Below, one piece after another: positions 59,030 to 64,000 of a stretch of 64,000 nucleotides of DNA. Both the position numbers and the translations under genes were made by a program. How positions within the stretch are numbered: the stretch's first letter is position 1; every line of letters begins with the position of its first letter. Where the stretch lies: the NCBI GenBank assembly GCA_020064725.1, contig JAGTWJ010000013.1:372001-436000 (forward strand), written 5' to 3'. Below the pieces are notes generated by a model that searched no databases, was not told the DNA's origin, and worked only from the letters and a program-made list of their open reading frames with translations. This stretch comes from Drechslerella dactyloides. Taxonomy: Eukaryota > Ascomycota > Orbiliomycetes > Orbiliales > Orbiliaceae.

Positions 59030-60605
59030 TTCGGGACTATACTGGTCTCGTAGCTTCGAGGCCGATTTCGTGAATATTTAAATGCGTAGAGCCACTGACT
59101 TGTGCCGGCGCTTTGGATAATATATACACCCGCGTATTGATTCTAGAGCGCTAGAGCGAGTGGACTTTCCAGTACTGACGAGTAGTGAAAGAATGAAAAG
59201 GATAAATGAAGGGATAAACGGATGGATGTTTGTGTGTGCGAGTCTTTTTTCTGAAGTCTCGGGACCGGCTGCTGGTTTATATACACACTATAAAACTTTG
59301 CACACCTGGCTTGAGGGAGTTGAAGTAGACACATACACATAGAGAGTTAAAGATGGCTTCCATTGCCAAAAGAAGACCAGGAAGGTGTGTATGTGCTGGC
59401 CCTATCTGTCTACATGTCTATAATCTGTCACAATCCGCTCGATCGTGCTCGTTCTTAATTCTTCCAGATCATGATTGGGTAAATATCATGCATACGGACC
59501 GAAAAACATGTACGCTTGTTGCATCACTATATACCGCTTGAGTGTACATCGATGGAGAGTCCACCAGCACGTTGGACTTACGAACGCAGTCATCAAAATC
59601 AACAGCTTGGAACTGTGCGGGTTTGGCTTGCGAGACCAGATTTGTACGTCAGGACGGATTGGTTTCCATCGATTCTAAATATTGCATGGCCTAATTAGCG
59701 CTGCCGCCAGATCCACGAATATAGAACCGATAGTGACGTGGTCTCGAACGTTGCTCAGTCTAGCAGACACTTAGCTAGGTAATTACTAGTAGTACCGTAT
59801 ATATTTATCATACGGAGGATCAATTTCTGGATCGATCAGGGTTTCCTTGTAAGTCGGAAGCTGCCTGGACGCGTATATAAGATGGAGATCTAGAAGCTAT
59901 GGGTGAGTATGTAGTGTTGGATTATTGTAATTACATACAATTCGTATCCTTGTTAATTTAGATATCTGCGCTCGCTGCAAACTAGTCTGGCAATGAGAAT
60001 GCTTTTTGATATATGGCGAAGAGATATACCTTGGGTACTATAGGATCCGCATATAGCACAAGAGAAGAAGTCTCTTGGCTGGCCTGTTACTCTTTTATCT
60101 TAGCAATCGGCCTGATATATTACTGCTTCAACCTGACTTGATCAACTTGATTGACCAAAACTGTTCATTTCCAAAACTAGACTAGACTGTACGTACAGAA
60201 GGACGCATTTGAGCTATTCTAATAGTCCGCGCGACCTGGACGTCACTAAAGTTGCAAACGTCGTGGCGTCGCCAACTACTAGTACGCGCTAGCTCTGCGG
60301 AGGATAGCCGCGAGCAGCCGTCGAGCGGCCATGGGTCGGGGCGTAAGAGACCCTTGCTCGCCGCGATTGGAGCCGTCCGTCGAAAATGGCTGTTGTGGGA
60401 AGTTCTTGGCAGAATGTGTTGTGGGTATCGCGACGTCATATATGACATAATGCCGTCGACGCGGCAGCATTATATATACCCGCCACCCTTCTCGCCGTCT
60501 TCAATGTGTCAATCTATCTCCAACTTCCAGTCAACCATCCATCCATTCCATCAATCGATACCGTCAATTGAATTGAACAGAATAATAATAACATCAACCA
60601 GCAAC
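59030..60605. promoter_or_regulatory. Divergent intergenic region with a TATA box for the LEA-like gene
   Basis: About 1.6 kb between the - strand gene and the LEA-like gene, so it should hold both promoters. A TATATATAC box at 60,470-60,478 lies about 130 bp before the LEA-like ATG, followed by a CT-rich likely start region (TCTTCAATGTGTCAATC). A CRE-like GACGTCAT is at about 60,432. Several 60-90-codon frames here overlap each other and are not credible genes. Confidence 0.5.
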
Positions 60606-61217
60606 ATGTCGTCTGCAATTCTCCGCCGCGCTCTCTTCACCCGCCTGCCTGCCGCCACCCGGCCGCTGTCCACCTCTACCACCCTCAACAAGACCGTCAC
60701 CGAGACCGTCAAGGTATGCTTCCACCCGTGGTTGTAACGTGTGTCTATGATATAATTATTCGGCACCAATTGGCCCACTAACGCACCGTCGATGACAATT
60801 CAGGACACGGTGCACACGATCGACCTGAAGGCCGGCCAGACACTCGCTGCCGGCATCGACAAGGCCGAGCAGGCCACAGAATCCGTAAAGGAAGCCGTCG
60901 GCGCAGCTCAGAAGAACGCTCCATCTTCCGCCGATGAGGCCGCCGGCATGGCCAAGGAGAAGGCCTACGAGGCCAAGGGGAAGGCCCAGGAGACCAAGGG
61001 CGAGATCAAGGGCAAAGCCTCCGAAATGAGTACGTTGGCCGTCCATTCCTACATATCTGGAGATTTATAGTCAGATACATACATCTGCTCTTTGCATATT
61101 GGTACAGGTGCTATCTGACGATAGCGCGGAGCGGCCAAGGCTAACAGGGTGATTTTGAACAAAAATCTAGGCGGCAAGGCAAAGGGCGCATACCAGGAGG
61201 CCAAGTCGGGCGCATAA
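60606..61217 (+). CDS. LEA-like mitochondrial protein, three exons, 126 residues
   Basis: Exons 60,606-60,713, 60,804-61,029 and 61,171-61,217. Introns have GTATGC/CAG and GTACGT/CTAG borders, with a GCTAAC branch in the second. The protein begins MSSAILRRALFTRLPAATRP, Arg-rich and acid-free with STSTT after it, a typical mitochondrial presequence. The mature part is alanine-, lysine- and glutamate-rich and repeats A-K-x-K-A and A-K-G-K-A units (MAKEKAYEAKGKAQETKGEI), as in late-embryogenesis-abundant-like proteins: extended amphipathic helices thought to protect membranes and proteins during drying, heat or oxidative stress. It ends KGAYQEAKSGA. It is divergent from the unknown gene and followed by the arginine gene on the same strand. 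Function is inferred from composition and presequence, not from a catalytic motif. Confidence 0.85.
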
Positions 61218-61828
61218 AAGTGTAAAAAGCTTCCGCCTGCTGTTGAACCGCGTCGCTTCGATGCTTTATGTACCATAGTCGATAACAGATAATTCGATAA
61301 TGAACCTGAACTGAAAACCATCTCGCTTGATGATTTATTTAAATAATCGCGTTGCTGTTGGATGTCCGTATCGGGCTGCCTGACGCAAATTTTGCCGGGC
61401 GAGTTCCTCTTCACCCGCAGCCAGGAACCCGCAAAATTTTTTTCTTCTCCCGCCGCCGCCAACGTGAACGTCACCCGCCGGAATTCCTGCTTTCTTCCCC
61501 CGTTCTTCCTTTCTTCCAACCATCATCTTCTCCACCCATCGCCACCTGCATCGTCCACACCGATTGGAAAACGATCGAACGATCGAACGAACGAGGAAAA
61601 ACTCTGCCCTCCGCTAGCTCGATTTGTCCGCCCTGCCTTGCTAGCTCCCACCGTCAAGAAAGCCACCAAGAAGGAAGGAAGGGAACTCACCTCCTCACCT
61701 CACTTCCAAGGCACCAACCAGCGCATCGGGATATCACAGCTTGCTCCTCGTGCCCCCGTCCGCTCGTCCTCTATCGACTTCTTTCTAATCTGTCTCCCGC
61801 GGGGGGTTCGGCCTCGACTACCGCCCGT
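61218..61828 (+). promoter_or_regulatory. Promoter and leader of the arginine gene
   Basis: The 3' flank of the LEA-like gene followed by a pyrimidine-rich stretch (about 61,480-61,560, runs of CTTTCTTCC), the probable transcription start region of CPA1. No perfect TGACTCA site for the general amino-acid control activator was seen. Long open frames here (for example 61,352-61,918) are chance frames in GC-rich leader. Confidence 0.45.
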
Positions 61829-62059
61829 ATGCGATTTTGCCCAACGGTCTTTACTTCCCAAGTATGTGTTCCCACACAACGATGGATACCATCTCAATCC
61901 CGCTCCGGGACCAGCTAGGGCTTCTGCTAACGCACGTGGCGTCGATAGGACTACATCTCAGGTACGCGATGACTCCGAGCTCCAATTGAGCAGGGAGAGA
62001 GCTATATTGATCTGTTCATTCACAATGTAGACCACGTTTGGAAGGCCTGCTCACAGTAA
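61829..62059 (+). CDS. AAP: Arginine attenuator peptide uORF, 24 codons in three exons
   Basis: The uORF encodes the peptide that stalls ribosomes at its stop codon when arginine is high, lowering CPA1/arg-2 translation. Exon 1 61,829-61,861 encodes MRFCPTVFTSQ; intron 1 61,862-61,948 (GTATGT, TGCTAAC branch, GATAG); exon 2 61,949-61,961, only 13 nt, encodes DYIS and one base; intron 2 61,962-62,030 (GTACGC, TGTAG); exon 3 62,031-62,059 completes Asp and encodes HVWKACSQ and TAA. Only this splicing restores the conserved core (VFTSQDY, SDH, W, A) and the 24-codon length; Asp12, which is essential in the Neurospora peptide, is present. The stop is 119 nt before the CPA1 start. Confidence in the peptide is high; the exact exon pattern needs transcript data. 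Confidence 0.88.
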
Positions 62060-62178
62060 TCGATCGAGCACCGATATCGGCTACACATTCATTTTTTACA
62101 ATCTCCGCATCACCACCTGGATATCGAGATACCACAGCAGCTGGCTAGCAAGCTTCGCACGACTGTCACTCTTTCAAA

Positions 62179-63657
62179 ATGCTGGCCTCACGAATGCTCA
62201 ACCGCAGCTCCAAATCCCTGCTTGGGGGTGCTCTTGGGAAGCGATCCCTCGCCACTGTCACCGGCAGCACCGGCCGTCTCATGCCTAAGATCAACCGTGG
62301 TGCCACGCCCGTCTCCCACGACCGTGCCACCTTCACGATCAGGGTATGTCTTGTCTCTCTCACCACAAGTCGAAAGTCTCGAATCGCTAACTTGTAATGT
62401 TTGTAGAACGGTCCCATCTATCACGGCAAGTCGTTCGGCGCAAAACAAAGCATCTCCGGAGAGGCCGTCTTCTCGACCGCCCTCGTCGGCTACCCGGAGT
62501 CCATGACCGACCCCTCCTACCGCGGCCAGATCCTCGTCTTCACGCAGCCCCTCATCGGCAACTACGGCGTCCCCGGCCGCGACCGCGATGAAGCCGGCCT
62601 GCTCAAGTACTTCGAGTCCCCGCACATCCAAGCTGCGGGTATCGTGGTCGCCGACGCGGCGCTCCAATACTCTCACTGGACGGCCGTCGAGTCCCTCGGC
62701 GACTGGTGCGCCCGCGAGGGTGTCCCCGCCATCTCCGGCGTCGACACGCGCGACATCGTAACCTTCCTCCGCGAGCAAGGGTCCTCTCTCGCCCGCATCA
62801 CCATCGGCGAAGAGTACGACGCTGACGAAGACGAAGCCTTCATCGACCCGGAGCAAATCAACCTCGTCGCCAAGGTCTCCACGAAAGCCCCCTTCCACGT
62901 CTCGTCCACCGGCGACCTGCACGTCGCCGTCATCGACTGCGGCGTCAAGGAGAACATCCTCCGCTCGCTCGTCGGCCGCGGGGCATCCGTTACCTGCTTC
63001 CCCTGGGACTACCCGATCCACAAGGTCGCCCACCACTTTGACGGCGTCTTCATCTCCAACGGGCCAGGCGACCCGACGCACTGCTCGCAGACCGTCTACC
63101 ACCTCCGCAAGCTGATAGACAGCTACACGGGCCCCATCATGGGCATCTGCCTCGGGCACCAGCTCCTCGCGCTGGCAACAGGTGCACGAACCGTCAAGCT
63201 CAAGTACGGCAACCGCGCGCACAACATCCCCGCGCTGGATCTGACGACGGGCCGGTGCCATATCACCTCCCAGAACCATGGGTACGCCGTCGACGCAACG
63301 ACGCTGCCAGCGGGCTGGAAACCCTATTTCATCAATCTGAACGACCAGTCGAACGAGGGCATGATCCATGAGACGAGGCCGATCATGAGCACGCAGTTCC
63401 ACCCGGAGGCGAAGGGTGGACCGCTGGACAGCAGCTTCCTGTTCGACGCGTACATGGAGCAGGTTGCCAAGTTCAGGGAGGAAGGCGTCGACGGGATCAA
63501 GCGTGAGGGACGGCCGAATCCGCTGTTAGTGGACCTGCTGAGCAAGGAGCGGGTCGGTGTGGAGCCTAAGCCGGTTAAGAGCGAGCCGGCGAGTAAGGCG
63601 AAGGGTGCCTTTGCCGCGGGGCAGGGCTACTCGCAGACTGCATCTATGAACGCATGA
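62179..63657 (+). CDS. CPA1: Carbamoyl-phosphate synthase, arginine-specific, small (glutaminase) subunit
   Basis: Hydrolyses glutamine and delivers ammonia to the large subunit for carbamoyl phosphate in arginine biosynthesis; mitochondrial in filamentous fungi. Exons 62,179-62,343 and 62,407-63,657 (63-nt intron, GTATGT...TTGTAG), 471 residues, normal for the family. The N-terminus MLASRMLNRSSKSLLGG plus ALGKRSLATV is a mitochondrial presequence. The synthase N-domain has ISGEAVFSTALVGYPESMTD and RGQILVFTQPLIGNYGVP; the class I glutaminase domain has VFISNGPGDP, the nucleophile in GICLGHQL (Cys303), SQNHGYAVD, and the His387/Glu389 pair in TQFHPEA. All catalytic residues are present, so it should be active. 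Expression is controlled by the uORF just upstream. The 404-codon opposite-strand frame is a shadow. Confidence 0.97.
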
Positions 63658-64000
63658 TTTCATATCATACATCATTTCGGCTTCATGATCATTTTTCTCA
63701 TTTCAGTTTGTACAGCATCGTTTATTCTGGATCTGGTGAGTTGTACTCTTCTGGACATCGAAGAGGCAGCTCGCAAGATCGTGCGCAATGTCTTCTATGA
63801 ATTACACGCAAGCAATAATACTACTGCATACTGCATCTAGTCATCAATCACTATCGCTAAGAGTAGAACGTAGTAATCAGGCACCAGATAGGAATGCCTC
63901 TAGATTCGTCTAGTACGAAGTAAAGCGTGTGGTAATTACCGTGAGGCTCTGCGTTGCGCCAGCCAGCCAGCCGGCTAGCATGACTTCATCCATCCGCTCC
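63658..64000. other. 3' flank of CPA1, no further gene seen
   Basis: Probable 3' untranslated region and intergenic DNA to the window end; contains a (CCAG)3-like stretch near 63,960. No start of a new gene could be supported. Confidence 0.6.

Noticed and set aside
61352..62030. 188- and 222-codon frames over the CPA1 leader
   Set aside because: They read through the leader, the attenuator uORF and its introns and resemble nothing. Only the short spliced uORF has conserved residues.
62188..63402. 404-codon open frame on the - strand
   Set aside because: It lies entirely antisense to CPA1, whose GC-rich third positions create it; the composition (runs of V, D, G, R) is not protein-like.
1..64000. 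tRNA or rRNA genes
   Set aside because: A visual scan for GTTCGANNC-type arms found only LTR and coding matches; a covariance-model search would be needed to exclude them.

Overview
The window is nuclear DNA of a filamentous ascomycete (Pezizomycotina). The evidence is a carbamoyl-phosphate synthase small-subunit gene preceded by the fungal arginine attenuator peptide uORF, short introns with GTATGT/GTACGT donors and GCTAAC branch points, NACHT-WD40 (HET-E/NWD-type) NLR remnants, Ty3/gypsy chromoviruses and pogo/Fot1 transposons, and damage that looks like repeat-induced point mutation (RIP). The genome is two-speed: bases 1 to about 52,240 are an AT-rich repeat isochore with almost no usable reading frames, and bases about 54,000 to 64,000 are base-balanced and genic.

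The AT-rich part resolves into nested mobile elements. Two copies of one chromodomain Ty3/gypsy element dominate: copy 1 (+ strand, about 6,478-22,037, 5' LTR truncated) and copy 2 (- strand, 29,292-47,254, two 583-bp LTRs and a 5-bp target duplication TTTCT). After nested insertions are subtracted their internal regions are nearly equal, about 7.8 and 7.9 kb. Nine pogo/Fot1-like elements of about 1.87-1.89 kb, two 1.1-kb foldback elements with long inverted arms, two 249-bp MITEs that read as identical, and one element with GC-rich ends all sit at TA dinucleotides with TA duplications. The order of events can be read off: an NLR gene was hit by gypsy copy 2, that copy was hit by four pogo elements and one foldback element, and the foldback element was hit by a MITE. 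Two NLR pseudogenes are recognisable: NLR-A (about 24,180-26,206, +) and NLR-B (27,830-29,291 plus 47,255-47,580, -, split by gypsy copy 2). NLR-B keeps a GC-rich WD40 island. RIP-type G-to-A and C-to-T changes turn Trp and Gln codons into stops, zinc-knuckle Cys into Tyr and catalytic Asp into Asn.

From 52,245 to 57,007 is a transition zone with gene debris: open fragments, a small membrane protein gene, a Rep-helicase fragment of CRESS-DNA virus type, a nucleoside-phosphorylase-like NLR N-terminal domain broken by a stop codon, and a frameshifted histone H2A.Z pseudogene.

From 58,007 on are intact genes: an unrecognised two-exon gene (-), a three-exon mitochondrial LEA-like gene (+), and the arginine gene (+). 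The arginine gene's 24-codon attenuator uORF is assembled from three exons, the middle one only 13 nt.
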